A DNA stretch of 64,000 nt. Source: Hesseltinella vesiculosa. Taxonomy: Eukaryota > Mucoromycota > Mucoromycetes > Mucorales > Cunninghamellaceae. The stretch lies in NCBI GenBank assembly GCA_002104935.1, contig MCGT01000055.1, forward strand, positions 38,787 through 102,786, written 5' to 3'. Of this stretch, positions 46,701-58,207 are shown piece after piece. Each line of letters opens with the position of its first letter. Positions within the stretch are counted from its first letter, which is position 1. Below the pieces are notes generated by a model that saw only the letters and a list, made by a program, of their open reading frames with translations, had not been told where the DNA came from and ran no database searches. The position numbers and the translations under genes are program-made.

Positions 46701-47150
46701 CAGGAAGCGATCATCCAGCAAGTCGACCATGCTGGCAATGGTGCGGATGGCTTCACCGCGAATGCCTTCGGGATAGTCTGTCTTTTCAGACACATTCACT
46801 AGGTACTGCAAGACACCGTTCTTCAAAAAATATTCCATGCAAACGCCGGTGGTGTTTTCTTCTTGTCGAGCTTCTTCATCTACAAGCATATCCACCATTT
46901 GCCGTAGCCTGTGAGGGATCTCGGTCTGCTCGACGTGAAGCTTGGCTTTGCGATCTTCATGCCCAAGTTTATTCTAGAGGTACAACGTAGAATCATCCAT
47001 GATAGGAGGGATCAGTAAGAGCTCCAGAACCACTCGATGACTTACGTGCACGTAATCCCAGCACTTGTGGAATTTGGCCAATTGCATGGCACTCGTGGGT
47101 TGAACTTTGGGTGGCACGATCCTCTTTTTAAACTTTGTAAAATAATCCAT
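43765..47150 (-). CDS. FHIP: FHIP (FAM160/RAI16-like) subunit of the FTS-Hook complex
   Basis: Three exons on the minus strand, 47150-47046, 46973-44677 and 44590-43765, give 1075 aa. Family members (FAM160/FHIP) bind FTS and Hook and link early endosomes or other cargo to dynein. The conserved RAI16-like domain covers roughly residues 60-480: VCMEYFLKNGVLQYLV, SMVDLLDDRFLVHNAVHKP, LLFTYLLRFVHREGRSGDFAR and LGVIYSNNADFK. A second conserved block near residues 650-720 includes LNLALTGVISALALCPYRSLEGW. Linkers rich in Ser/Thr/Pro separate them, and an acidic stretch (NEDDEDDD) lies before the last splice. A partial duplicate of its 3' half lies 4 kb downstream. Confidence 0.85.
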
Positions 47151-47356
47151 TCTGTTGCATCGATTCGTAAAGGATGATAAAAAATAAAGACGAAAGACGA
47201 AAGGAATGGCCAAAGCTGCGTGTCAACCCCTTTTTTTTTTTTTTTTTCATCATCCGCCTGAGATTCAAAGCCAAAAATGGATCAATGAAAGGATGAATAT
47301 GTTATTGTGTGATGCAGTGAAATAAAGAAGAAAAAGAGTAAAAAAAAGAAAAAAGT

Positions 47357-50300
47357 CTAACAGATTTTGGATATCAAGCCATCACCAAGACGCTCGATTT
47401 CGGCAGTAATGGCATTAAAGTTGGGAGCTGCCAACTTGGACAGAGAGGCGTCTTTGGTAGGTTTCTGTGGTGAGAACGAGCAGAAAAAAAAAAAAGGATG
47501 AGTTGAACCGAGTGGATCGAGTTGTTCTGGCATGAGCTTACCAAATAGCCAGTTTTGGACATGTCAACAGGGAGAGCATTGTAGTCGGCATTGACTTTCC
47601 AGGGTCGAGGGGTGGCATCAAATGGATTCCAGACAAGGGCCAGTTTGTCACCGCCATACTTGTCGTAAAAGACCATGACGGATGAGCCATAGGTCTTTTG
47701 GATATCACGCACCAAGCAGGACACTGTGTCTAATTCGGCAAAAGGCTGTGATCCAAGCTCAGACATCTCGACACCAGTCATGTACTTGCCTTGAGGACGG
47801 AGGCCTTGGAAATAACGGGTGCACCGGCTGCTGTCTAGCTGGAAGACAACGTTGTAATCGGTCATGGGGGTCACAAACATGCGTAATAAATCCTTGTCTC
47901 GGGCTGAGTGGCATAGAACTGTACAAGAGGCATGAGCAAGGCTTTGGAGGCGAGCAATGACGCCAGGCGAGGCTTGGCCGGAAGACCACCATCGAGCACC
48001 ATGGAGGTCTTGAGCGGTGGCAATGACCATGGACTTGGCAGAGGCGGAGAGACGCTGTTGTTCAAAGGCTTGGGCGGCTGTTTCTCGGTCGGCAGCTGTC
48101 ATTTCTTCTTCGATGTCGACCACGAGAGGCGTCGAAGGCCAGTCCCAGCTGGCTATCAGAGCCATGGTGCGTGCAAAGCCGGTGTAGGGACTGACAGGGG
48201 CAGTGAAGGGAAGAGGGTCCAGGAAGACCGAGGCGCACAGCAATTCGATGATTTCCTCGGGTACTTGGGCGGAGAGCATGTGAGCACCAAACCAACGTTT
48301 GACCAGGCGCATCGTCGTGGAAAAGGCAGGGAATCGAGCACAGAGTTTTTGGATGTTGAAGGTATGTTCACGGCGATGTTGGAACAGGACGGTGTGTTGG
48401 TGCAGGGCTTGCTTGGCAAGGAGACGTTCGGGGCTGGTGAGGCTGACCTTGGACAAGGGCGAGGGTTTGGTGTCGGCCAGGCGGGTCAGCAGCTCCTGTT
48501 CTTGCTCCAAAAATAAGTGACAGCGGAAGACGAAGCCGTGATAGTAGACATCCAAGTGGCCACGGGCAGCAAAAGGGTTGGTTTCGTCCACGTCGTCCAC
48601 CACGGCACAGGTGACGTGGAATTTAGTTTGGAACTGTTCAGCAATCTTTAGATGGAAGGCATGCTTGACTTTTTGCATGGCGACAATGTCGCTGGGCCAC
48701 TTGTGCGAACGTTCCAGTTGGACGGTGACGTCCATGGCAGGAATATAGCGGAAGGTGGAGGGGTAGGTGTCAATATTGGCGAATTCAACAGGGCTGGGCA
48801 AGGTGACGGAGGCTTGGCGCAGGGACGAGGACACAGGGTACACGTTACTGATCAACAAGGGTAGTTCGTCGTCGATGGAGCGGAGCTGCTTAGCGAATTG
48901 GGTAAAGGCATTCATGACGGGCTGGAATCCGACGACGCTGAGCTTATATTGGTTGACGAGGTTGACAGGCACGGACTTGGCGTAGTGAATGTATTGGTAC
49001 AGTTGGCCTGCACGGTAGGTGATCTGGGACGAAGGGATGGCAAGGTGGAGGTTGAGCAAATAGCGCACCATTTTTTCGACAATCAGGGTTTTGTTTTCAT
49101 AGCCTTGGGTTTCCCACACCACGCTGTCCAAGATGCTGCCGTCCTTGAAGCGACGGAGCTCGGCTTTACTGCCCCAGAAGGCATCAAAAGCAACACAGGC
49201 GTTCTTGTCCTGGGCATCGGGTCCTTGATCAACCAGACGATGGCAAGTGTCAGGGTTGAGGATAAGGCCGACAATGATCTCGAATCCCTCGATCCCTTGA
49301 TCCAAGTCGTTGGTAGAATCAAGGGCCCAGGTAACGGCTGGCAAAGTGTATTGAACAGACACGAGGTCAGCACGGTTGGTCAGGCCACGCGATAAGATGG
49401 AGCCAATTCGTTTGGCATAAAATTGTGGGTAGTATGGGTAATCGAGTTTGGTGTTAGCGTCGTATTGTTTGATGTGTTTGTCAGACATGCGGAGCCTAGA
49501 TAGAGGGCGGAGCAGAGAGAGAAGAAAAAAAAGAGTTAGCAAAAAAAAAAAAAAAAATCAGTCAAGAGGGGAAGCTTACTTTGCTACATGATCGAATCGG
49601 TAGTCAGGTTGGTTGACGTTTTTCAAGAACAAGGATTCAAACCGATCGACTGTGTCATTCAAAGAAGTCATGGCAACACGAGCTTCATATTGGACCTGCA
49701 ACGGAGAAAGAGGATCAGATGACGCGTGCTCGTTTTATAAAGAGTGTACCTGAGCCAAGCCAGATTTGGTGACGTGGGCAGCCAGGTTGAATGTGCCAGA
49801 AGGATCGACAACGACGACATCATAGTTTTGTTGGAAGAGAGGGGGTTGCAGATCTTCATGCTCGCTGCGGCCGAGAAAGACTGGGTCGGTTGTAAAATCA
49901 TGAGTGGCTAAAAAGTCGAGAGTGCCACGCAGCAGCTGATAAGAGCTGTGGCCCGAGGAGAGTTTTTTGCTGGCATCATTGCCTTGCAACAAATATGCCA
50001 TGATCATGGAAAACAAGAAGCTGTTCCATCCTCCGTTGGTTTGGTCGGTTGAAGCCAATCCACGTTGATATAACCAGGTTTTGCCGAGCAAGACAGCGTC
50101 GCGGAAGCCTTCGCATTGTTTGCTTTGTTGATAGAGATAGGCCAGAAGAGTGGTGTAGGATGTATCTTGTAGGATGGACGCGTTGTACTGAGGGGTGGCG
50201 GGGTAAGGTTCTTTTTCCTCTTTGGGTCGCACGCTGTTACGAGCAGGGCCGAGACGAGCAGGAGCAAAGACAGATTCGCTGATACAGGGAATGATGCGGA

Positions 50301-51380
50301 TGACGGCTTTTGTCTTTGTAAAGTCGAGATCGGATTTATCTGTGGAAAAGGAGATGGGTGAGACGGACGGGGTTCCTGACGCGATTTTTTGGTCGTTTGC
50401 TTACTCTGAGGAGGATGAATCAGTAGGATTGGTTTACGAACATCGCCGTTGAGATAGCCATACTCAACACTGAATCCCTTTTTCGAAGATTTGATGGCAT
50501 TGGCCAGCACGGCAAGATAGCAGGCGCGCTTGTAAAAGTATCGATAGTTGATGCTGTCCTTTTCTTGAAAGGTAGACTGAAGAGAGAAAAAAAGGGTGAG
50601 CGGCTAGAGCAGCATTGGTGTGATTCGACTTACTTCGGGCATTTCCACGGCTATATCGACATTCCAATGTTGTTTTGATTTGATGGCAGTTTTGAGAGCA
50701 AAGCTGCCGACGACATGGGTGGAGGTTGGTGGAGAGAATTTGAATTTGTACTGCGCATCCGACGAAGGGGCAGGTTGAGGGAATGGAACTTTGATCTTGT
50801 GTTTTTTTTCAAAAGAGGCGGCATATTCGGTCAAGAGCTGCGGGGGGGAAAAGGTCAGAATGGCCTAGCAAAATTTGTAAAACTTACCAAGTCCTTTTTA
50901 TCTTCAGGGATCTTATCCAAGATGTCTTTGATGGTGTGGAGGGCTTTGTCCAATGGCTTCATTTTGTCATAGCCGAGTCGCACTTCGTTCAGCAATTCGT
51001 CAATCTGAAAAAAATATGTATGAGCAAGGCATGTCATTGAAGACTTTGTGTAGTTACCTCCAGTTTGAAAATGTTGGATTTATACAAGGCAGCCGTTTCT
51101 TGAAGCCCTTCGAGTTCGCCTGCTTGGACATCCATGTCGTCTTTTTGATGCTTAGGCTTTTCACGCATGGTCACATGGCCGTCCTGGCTGTCATCATCGG
51201 ATTGGCTTTCCCAATCGCCATTGTCGCTGTCGCTTTCATAGGCACGAGACTCGTTCTTAGTGACCTAGAGTGTTGCCATATAAACGATTAGCCAAGCTCC
51301 CATTGTTTCTATTGAAATGAGGTTACCTTCTTTCGAAGCTGGTCATCCTGATTATCCAACTTGCGTTTAGTAGCAGGCAT
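47357..51380 (-). CDS. UTP22: rRNA-processing protein Utp22 / NOL6 (Nrap)
   Basis: Nine exons on the minus strand: 51380-51327, 51264-51058, 51004-50888, 50837-50634, 50576-50405, 50339-49750, 49695-49580, 49495-47542, 47464-47357. They give 1173 aa, close to yeast Utp22. It is part of the UTP-C module of the small-subunit processome, which builds the 18S rRNA precursor in the nucleolus. The Nrap family's nucleotidyltransferase-like folds are seen. Key stretches: VVGSFALKTAIKS, WNVDIAVEMPE, the GLASTDQTNGGWNSFLFSM block, AFWGSKAELRRFKDGSI and KRWFGAHMLS. An acidic, Ser-rich N-terminal region (YESDSDNGDWESQSDDD) is typical. The start MPATKRKLDNQ is basic. It diverges from NOP58 by 218 bp. Confidence 0.93.
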
Positions 51381-51598
51381 CACGGCTATAATAACTGAAT
51401 TGAGAAAGAAAGAAAAAAAAAAAAAAAAGCGCAAGTGTGGGTGTGGCTTTTTTTCCTGCGTTCTGCGCATGAAAAAAGGGCCGGCGCTCGTGTTTCGGGT
51501 GGCTTGACGTTTTTTTTTTTTCTTCTTTCCTTTTTCTCTTTTGAAATTTTTTTCCCTTCTTCTTTCTTCACTTTTTTTTTTAAAACCCTCACACCACA
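51381..51598. promoter_or_regulatory. Bidirectional promoter, UTP22 / NOP58
   Basis: A 218-bp gap separates two divergent start codons of nucleolar ribosome-assembly genes. It holds an A run (51412-51428) on the UTP22 side and long T tracts on the NOP58 side. No known ribosome-biogenesis motif (RRPE or PAC type) was confidently seen. Confidence 0.55.
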
Positions 51599-53238
51599 AT
51601 GCTCGTGTTATACGAAACAGCCGCTGGTTATGCTTTGTTCAAGCTGGTCAACGATGCCAAGTTGGAAAAGGCTGACGATATCTGGAAAGAATTCGAAACT
51701 GCCGAAAAGGCTAATCAAGCGTAAGTTCACATGCGATCTTTTTTAAAGTGACAAACACAGTAATACTCACGCCTTTTTATGTTTTTTTTCTGATAACCTA
51801 GTGTCAAGCTCAAAGCTTTCAGCAAATTTGAGAACACTACCGACGCATTGTCTGCTGTGACCGGTTTGGTCGAAGGCAAGGTGCCCAAGAACTTGAAAAA
51901 GTTTTTGGAATCGGAGATCTCTGAAAAAGAAATGAAGAAGGAAAAATTGATCATCTCTGATCCCAAGCTTGGTAAGTAGAAACACATAAAAAGGCGTGAG
52001 TCGATGGCTGAGGTGATTTGTGTCGTTCCATAGGTAGCGCTGTCAACAAAAAGTTGGGCATCAACGTGGTGTCGGACTCGACTGTGATGGATCTGTACCG
52101 TGGTATCCGTGAACAGTTCGAATCGTTGGTGTCTGGTTTATCGCACGACGACTTGACCGCCATGTCCCTTGGTCTGTCCCACTCTCTCTCACGCTATAAG
52201 CTGAAATTCAGCCCTGACAAGGTCGACACCATGATCGTGCAAGCTATTGCTTTGTTGGATGATCTTGACAAGGAACTTAACACCTATGCCATGCGTGTCA
52301 AGGAATGGTATGGCTGGCACTTCCCTGAAATGGGCAAGCTGTTGGTCGACAACCTGGCCTACGCCAAAGTGATCAAGGCCATGGGTTTCCGCACCAATGC
52401 CGCCACCACCGACTTGTCTAGCATCCTGCCTGAAGAACTGGAAGCCGAAATCAAGGAAGCTGCTGAAATCTCCATGGGTACCGAAATCTCGGATGAAGAT
52501 ATTGAAAACATCAACGCCCTTTGCGACCAAGTCATCAACATCACCGAATACCGCACCCAATTGTACGAGTATCTCAAGAACCGCATGAACGCCATTGCTC
52601 CCAACCTGACTGCTCTGGTTGGTGAACTGGTCGGTGCCCGTTTGATCGCCCACACCGGTTCGCTCATGAACTTGGCCAAGCAACCTGCCTCCACCATCCA
52701 AATCCTCGGTGCTGAAAAGGCCTTGTTCCGTGCTCTCAAGACCAAGCACAACACCCCCAAGTACGGTTTGATCTACCACGCTTCTTTGATCGGCCAAGCC
52801 GCCCCCAAGTTCAAGGCCAAGGTTGCCCGTATGCTCTCCACAAAGTCCGCCATTGCCCTCCGTGTCGATGCCTTGGGTGAAACCGAAACCGCCGACATTG
52901 GTATCGATGGCCGTGAGCAAGTCGAAGCCCGCATCAAGATGCTGGAAGGCCGTGCCTGGGGCTTAAACAACAAGGACAAGTCCAACCAAAAGCAACAAAA
53001 GTTCAAGTTGAACAAGAACGCCCAATACAACACACAAGACGACGTCGCCACCTCGGCCCCTAAGCAAGATGAAGAAATGACCGAAGCCAAGCCTGAAGAA
53101 TCCAAGAAACGCGCTGCCGAAGACGACCTTGATTCTGACAAGAAGGATAAGAAGGCCAAGAAGGAAAAGAAGGAAAAGAAGGATAAGAAGGACAAAAAGG
53201 ACAAAAAAGAAAAGAAGGAAAAGAAGAAGAAGGATTAG
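51599..53238 (+). CDS. NOP58: Box C/D snoRNP core protein NOP58
   Basis: Exons 51599-51720, 51802-51971 and 52034-53238 give 498 aa. NOP58 and NOP56 scaffold box C/D snoRNPs that guide 2'-O-methylation of rRNA. The N-terminal domain starts [15 protein letters not shown]. The central coiled coil and the Nop domain ([56 protein letters not shown]) are intact. The C-terminus is a low-complexity lysine tail of repeated KKD/KKE triplets (about residues 463-498), a nucleolar retention feature of this family. Both introns were checked for box C/D elements and show none. Codon use is strongly biased toward C-ending codons, which suggests high expression. Confidence 0.96.
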
Positions 53239-53574
53239 ATGATAACCTTGCTTTAGAACTATCCCTTTCAACTCTCATCATTCAAAACATATCCCCACCC
53301 ACCCCCACCCCTCGTCCCATTTTTTTAAAACTCATGCTTTTTTTATCCCCTGTCATCATGCTCTGATTTTTATATTTTTTTTTGTTTTTTGAAGCTTCTT
53401 TACCTCTTTACTCATCTCATTTTGTCAATAAACACTCCAAGTTGAAAAAAAAAGTTAAAGAAGGAAGGAAAAAAAAAGAGAGGCTGTCAAAAGGCTTGAA
53501 AGCGCTCGTTGGAGCTTTTTTTAAAAAAAATTCCTTTCTTTTTTTTTTTTTCTTTTTCATTTAGCTTCAATATC

Positions 53575-54263
53575 ATGATTGTAAGCACACGCCTCCCGCC
53601 CTAATAACAGAATTCAGCCCTTTACTCATTCATCTATCATTGCACAGATTCGGCCGATCACTCGCCTGTCACTCATTCGACAGTTTTCCACTAGGAAATC
53701 AAATGATGTCTTGAGCCAAACGGTGACCACAGACATGATTGGTTTGCCCGATCCTATATCGAATTTACGACCGGTGAAATATTTTGTGCGCTCTAATGAA
53801 TCACCTGAAGTAATGCAAAGAAACCCCCCCCCCCCAACCAAGCCAATTGACCTTGTTTTTGTCTTCCCTAGGAGAAGCAATGGCGGGAAATGCAGCAGGA
53901 GGCCGATACCTTTAACCAGACGTTTTGGACCAACAACAACGTCATGTTTGCCGAGGCTAAACAAGCCTATGAAGACAAATGTGAGTTCAATCGAATACTT
54001 GAAACATGCCATTGACGTTTTCCCTCCCTCATGCCATAGTGATCGCCTCTGGTCAAGAAGTCACCGCTGAAGCATTGTCGGTTTTTTACAAGGATTTCCT
54101 GGATAAGGCTTACGATAGACAAATGGCCTACAACCGGGCCTGGTGGAAACGCAATGTGGCGATGCTGTACCCTGGTTTGAAGGCTGCTCTCCGTGACATG
54201 AAATATCATAGACTCGAATCGTCCCGGCATACAGGCTTTTGGGAAAAGAGTTTTGACTCATAG
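53575..54263 (+). CDS. COA8: Cytochrome c oxidase assembly factor 8 (APOPT1-like)
   Basis: Exons 53575-53580, 53648-53809, 53872-53980 and 54040-54263 give 166 aa. The first exon codes only Met-Ile, but the splice sites (GTAAGC and TTGCACAG) and phase are clean. The spliced N-terminus (MIIRPITRLSLIRQFSTRKS) is a good mitochondrial presequence. The family core is plain: MIGLPDPISNLRPVKYF, SNESPEEKQWREMQQE, FNQTFWTNNNVMF and then ALSVFYKDFLDKAYDRQMAYNRAWWKRN. In animals the protein protects cytochrome c oxidase from oxidative damage during assembly. A C run of about twelve in intron 2 is likely to be length-variable. Confidence 0.88.
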
Positions 54264-54784
54264 CGACCCTCGTCCTTTTGATCAGACCCCTTTGTGTACA
54301 TACTTTTTTTTTAAAACGGATAGACTCCCTGCAGACAATAGAAGATCAAAAATATGAAAACCTTTATTCGAAGCGAAAGAGGGATAGGTGGAGGCGATCA
54401 ACGAATGACCAGGCTAAAAGGGACGCCATTGAAGCGACATTGGATGGAGCTTTTGTGCACGGACGTCCAAAGTATACCAAGTCATCCGAACAGAGCAGCT
54501 CCGCCTACTGGAATAAACCGACACCTGTTGCAAGAGTCTCTCTATACAATGTGCGAACTCAATTGCGCTGACATGTCAAAGGACAGGCTGATGGCGACGG
54601 CTGGAAACGCTTGGGAGAACACACCAGCATGGCAGTCTTTCTTTCTTTACCAAATGCACATGATACTTCGTTTATTACTGTATTTTCAGTCCAGCTGGCC
54701 AAATGATCCTCCACAGTATTTTGAAGTCAGTCCTGGAACGGGAAGTCAAAGCAAGGGGCAAGAGGATGGGTAAATAAAAATGAC
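54264..54784. other. Spacer between COA8 and the GATA gene
   Basis: Contains an open plus frame (54278-54571, 97 codons, basic and polar) and an overlapping one (54354-54773). Neither has a family motif, and the first begins inside the likely COA8 3' UTR. I cannot support a gene here, though a small one is not excluded. Confidence 0.4.
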
Positions 54785-55915
54785 CTATGGGCCACTGCTT
54801 TGTTTTAGTAATGTCAAAAGAGTAGCAGCTTCTACATCTTGTAGCTTGTTTGGAGGGTCTGAGTGCTTGGGAGAGGAGTCTATACTTTGGGGAAGAGACG
54901 GAGGCGACGGGGAGGACTGGAAGGAGGGTAACGGGCTTTCGGACGAGGATCCTGAGGAGAGGAGGGGCATGTCTGTATCGTCGGATTTGAGGCTAGGGGA
55001 CTTCTTGGCGATAATGAGCTTGCCGTTTTTCCATTTCACACCACAAGCATTGCAGAGCGTACCAGCGCCCTCGGGTCCACGGCGCCACATGGGAGTTGTT
55101 TTTGAGTGGCAATAGGAGCATTGCTTGTTGGTATTGGCCGATGACCGTCTTGAAGAGGCTGTGGCCGGTTTCTTTGATTTTTGCACGGTTGCTAGGCGTT
55201 GGGTATGTCGTTGAGTCTGAAGAAAAACGATCAATTTTTTTTTCCGCTATCAGAGTCATCCACTTACTAATTCGAGGAGTTGCTGGCAAGTGGCTTCATA
55301 ATGGAGGACAACCTGTTTGATCGATTGATATAAATCTAGGGATGCTCCAGAAAGTGGTAAAGTCATTGGTTCTTCTTGATTTGGCTGTCGGCCGGGATCG
55401 GTCCATCGTCGTTGATGTCGATAAGACAGTTCTGTCGAAGCTTCTTTGGTCATGGGTTGATGCAAGAGAGACGGTGGGAAGAAAGTACAACACAGCTAAC
55501 GAAAAAAGCAAGCATCAAGACACTGAGAAAAAAAAAAGGGGGGGGAGAGCCAAGAGATTACCTCGAATGGAGGCGCTGTTGATACCAGTTCGACAAGGCA
55601 GTGTGATGGGAATACGAAGAATGGACGATCCAGTTGAATGGAGGTGTTGTCAGGCTCAACGAGGGTGAAGACTATCGAATAGATGACATTGCGCTTTTTT
55701 CGTTTCTTGAGAGGGAGAGCCTCCTTGTCTCGCTCATCGTTTTCCGAAATTTCCGATTTGGTGACTTCAAAAAAGAGGACATCGTGCACATGGAGCCTTG
55801 CTTTGCCGAGGCATCTTATCCGATAGTGTAGGCCTTGATCGATCAGCATACTTTCATCACAAGGCAAGGCGTAAGAATCAAAAATGTCTAACATCCAAGA
55901 ACTGGGAGGAGACAT
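54785..55915 (-). CDS. GATA-type zinc-finger protein, WC-2-like finger
   Basis: Three exons on the minus strand, 55915-55562, 55495-55268 and 55216-54785, give 337 aa. The single zinc finger (near residues 230-265) reads CSYC..18 residues..[13 protein letters not shown]. It is a CX2CX18CX2C finger of the type found in fungal WC-2 and plant GATA factors rather than the CX17C type. The N-terminal ~118 residues begin [15 protein letters not shown]. They have a mixed strand-like pattern ([35 protein letters not shown]) that I do not recognise as a PAS domain. A Gln/Arg linker precedes the finger, and a Ser/Pro/Asp-rich tail follows it. DNA-binding transcription factor is a safe reading; a light-response role is only a possibility. 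Confidence 0.85.
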
Positions 55916-56011
55916 CGTAAAGAAACGCAGGATCAATAAAAAAAAGTGTGACCAAATGAAAAGTAAAAAGATTAAATGTGGATGGGGTCCAGATGCCAAG
56001 GGGGGAAAGAC

Positions 56012-56039
56012 GTAAAAAAAAAAAAAAAAAAAAAAAAAT
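56012..56039. repeat. Poly-A tract
   Basis: A run of about 26 As on the plus strand, upstream of the GATA gene start. It is one of several long homopolymers in this window. Confidence 0.9.
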
Positions 56040-56380
56040 GAGCAAGCGTTATCTCACTTGATCATTTGCTTGATGTGCGTGGGATGGGTACCTATCGTTT
56101 CCAAGGCTTTGGGATCTTTTCCGTTTGGTCATTTTAGGGTGAGAAATCAAAGACAAAACACAGTGTATCAAAAGAAAAGAAAGAAGGTGGAAAAAAGGAG
56201 AAAAAGCAAGAATAGGCGGGCGAAAGGCAGACGCCTGAAAGTCTCCACCATTTGATTGGTTTGCAGAAAGTTTCGAAATCAACCAATCATCATTGCACCG
56301 CCATCTTGGCTTCTCACACTCTCAAAAAGAAAAACGGCCTCGCTTCCTTTTTTTCGCTCTTCCTTCATGAATTTAAAACT

Positions 56381-57072
56381 ATGCATTTGGAAATAGCTCA
56401 AGCCCTCGATTTTCTTAGTCGACTCTTGCAGTCAAAGATAGACGACGATCGTCTTGCCTCATTCAAAGAAAAGCTAGCTGAACTGCTCAAGCTCAAGTAC
56501 ACGAATCATTGGGATCCTCAGCAACCCTTCAAAGGCAACGGTTACCGATCCATCTCGAACTTCAACCAGCAACTCGATCCCATTCTTATCCAAGGTAAGC
56601 AACCTTCAACTTCAGAGAGTGAGCCCCCCGAGCTAGCAATCCAAAGGAGGTGTTGTGGTAAAGTGACGGGCCATTCAACCCTCTTTGTCTAGCTGCCAGC
56701 AAGTCAGATGTGTCTGTGCAATCTCTGGTGACTCATCTCCCAAGAGATTTTATTATCTGGATCGATCCCTACTCTGTGTCATATAGAATGGGCGATCACG
56801 GAAACATCATGACACTGTTCGAAGATCGCACAAGGGGACGTATCACCTTCAAGCTAGACCCAACCAACGGCCACCAGCCTACCGGCCAACCGAGTCCAAA
56901 CAGCAGCCCATTGATGCAATATCTCCAGCCCCGCACCACCACTCCCATCCGCATGTCCCCTCCCAGCAGCCCTGAAAAGATCAAGATTTCGCAGCAACAA
57001 GCTGCGTCACCTCTCGTCAACCAAGTGTCTCAAACCCCTCCTGATTCCGAAGACCTCGTCCTTGCCAATTGA
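56381..57072 (+). CDS. BTG/Tob family anti-proliferative protein
   Basis: Exons 56381-56594 and 56693-57072 give 197 aa. The BTG domain (about 1-115) is clear: MHLEIAQALDFLSRLL, LLKLKYTNHWDPQQPFKGNGYRSI, then after the intron HLPRDFIIWIDPYSVSYRMGDHG. It corresponds to boxes A and B of the family. In animals BTG/Tob proteins bind the Caf1/Ccr4 deadenylase and promote mRNA decay, slowing proliferation. The C-terminal ~75 residues are Pro/Ser/Gln-rich and disordered. I see no clear PAM2 motif, so this is closer to BTG than Tob. The fungal role is inferred. Confidence 0.88.
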
Positions 57073-57295
57073 TTCCTTTTTTACTCGACTTTGTAACATA
57101 TACACTCCCTCTTCCAGCCTATTTAAACGATTCCAATTTGCATATTTTTTTTTTGTTATTTTTCACGACCTCCTCCTCCAACCTTCACACTTTGTATATT
57201 CACTTTTTTTTTTAATGTTTGTAAACATATCGCTGCTTCTCTTAAAAAACAATTAAAAATTGCATTGTTGAACTAAAGAAACATGATAAGCAACA

Positions 57296-57813
57296 CTAAA
57301 AGCTACCACGACGCTTCAAATGTTCTTGAGCAGACGTTCGAAACGAGGTCTTGGGACGCTAAAAAAAAAACCATTGTAGCGCGGTCAGATCAAAAATGTC
57401 ACCTTCTTTACCTGTTCAGCCTCGTGCACTGCTATTCGTTCTAGTGGTATCAATATAGATAAATATATACAGCCTATGGTACAAACGATATAGATCACAG
57501 GTTTCTTGATGTGAAATAATAGAAATAAAGTAAGAGGCAAGCCATGCAAAACATCTCATCCATCAACAGGTTCCAGCTTACAATCTGAGCCAAGAGTTCA
57601 AAAAGATCACATGTGGCGGAGAGATAACCGAGCCAGAAGGCTATGATGACAATCCCAACGAACCTGCGCATAGCATCCTGACGTTCATTCAGCCTCGAAT
57701 GTGAAAGTGATAGAAATGCAGAGGAGAAAAGGATAAAAAAAAAATGTCGGGCACTTTTTTGGGTTCCTCATTTTTTTAAAGGTCAATGCAAACGCTGATC
57801 CTCACTCGACCAT
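57296..57813 (-). CDS. Small protein with two membrane segments (91 aa)
   Basis: Four exons on the minus strand, 57813-57806 (8 nt), 57693-57582, 57504-57412 and 57358-57296, join with consistent phases. Without the micro-exon, translation could start at the ATG at 57671 and give 81 aa. Two hydrophobic helices are evident, FVGIVIIAFWLGYLSA (about 14-29) and PVIYIVCTIGCIYLSILIPL (about 42-61), separated by a short acidic loop. The C-terminal tail of about 30 residues is basic (EHLKRRGSF) and probably faces the cytosol. I do not recognise the family. Each exon is below 60 codons, so simple ORF searches miss it. The strong pyrimidine tracts before each acceptor support it. Confidence 0.5.
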
Positions 57814-58207
57814 TTCAGGCCAATCAAAACCTTGTGCTTGTGCACCTTTTTTTTTCCCGAACACTTGCTTCACGTCGAACCAAGGGATTTTTCGCCATTG
57901 GTTTTTCCGCCGAGGCTCATAGCTTTCATTTGCGTGGTAAATGAAAGCAATCAACCAAAATGAATGGCCAGCTTCGTTTTTGCGCTTAGTACATGACTGT
58001 AAATCCACTAGGCATTTGTCAGTCTATTATTATTTTATTTTTCTGTTACTTCACAACTTTGACTCTCGCCTTCTCCTATCAACTTCACATACCCTATTGC
58101 ACTCTTGTGCAAATTTTAGGCGAATTGCTTTTTGGGCTTATTTTCGCCCTACGAGTTTTAGTAAAATTACCTGGGGGACCGGGCCAAAAATAAAGAAAAT
58201 GACATAG

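Noticed and set aside
52189..52920. 243-codon open frame on the minus strand
   Set aside because: Antisense shadow of NOP58; arises from the biased codon use of the sense gene and has no motifs of its own.
54278..54773. Two overlapping plus-strand open frames
   Set aside because: Located in the COA8 3' region, polar composition with no motif or intron support; kept only as spacer.
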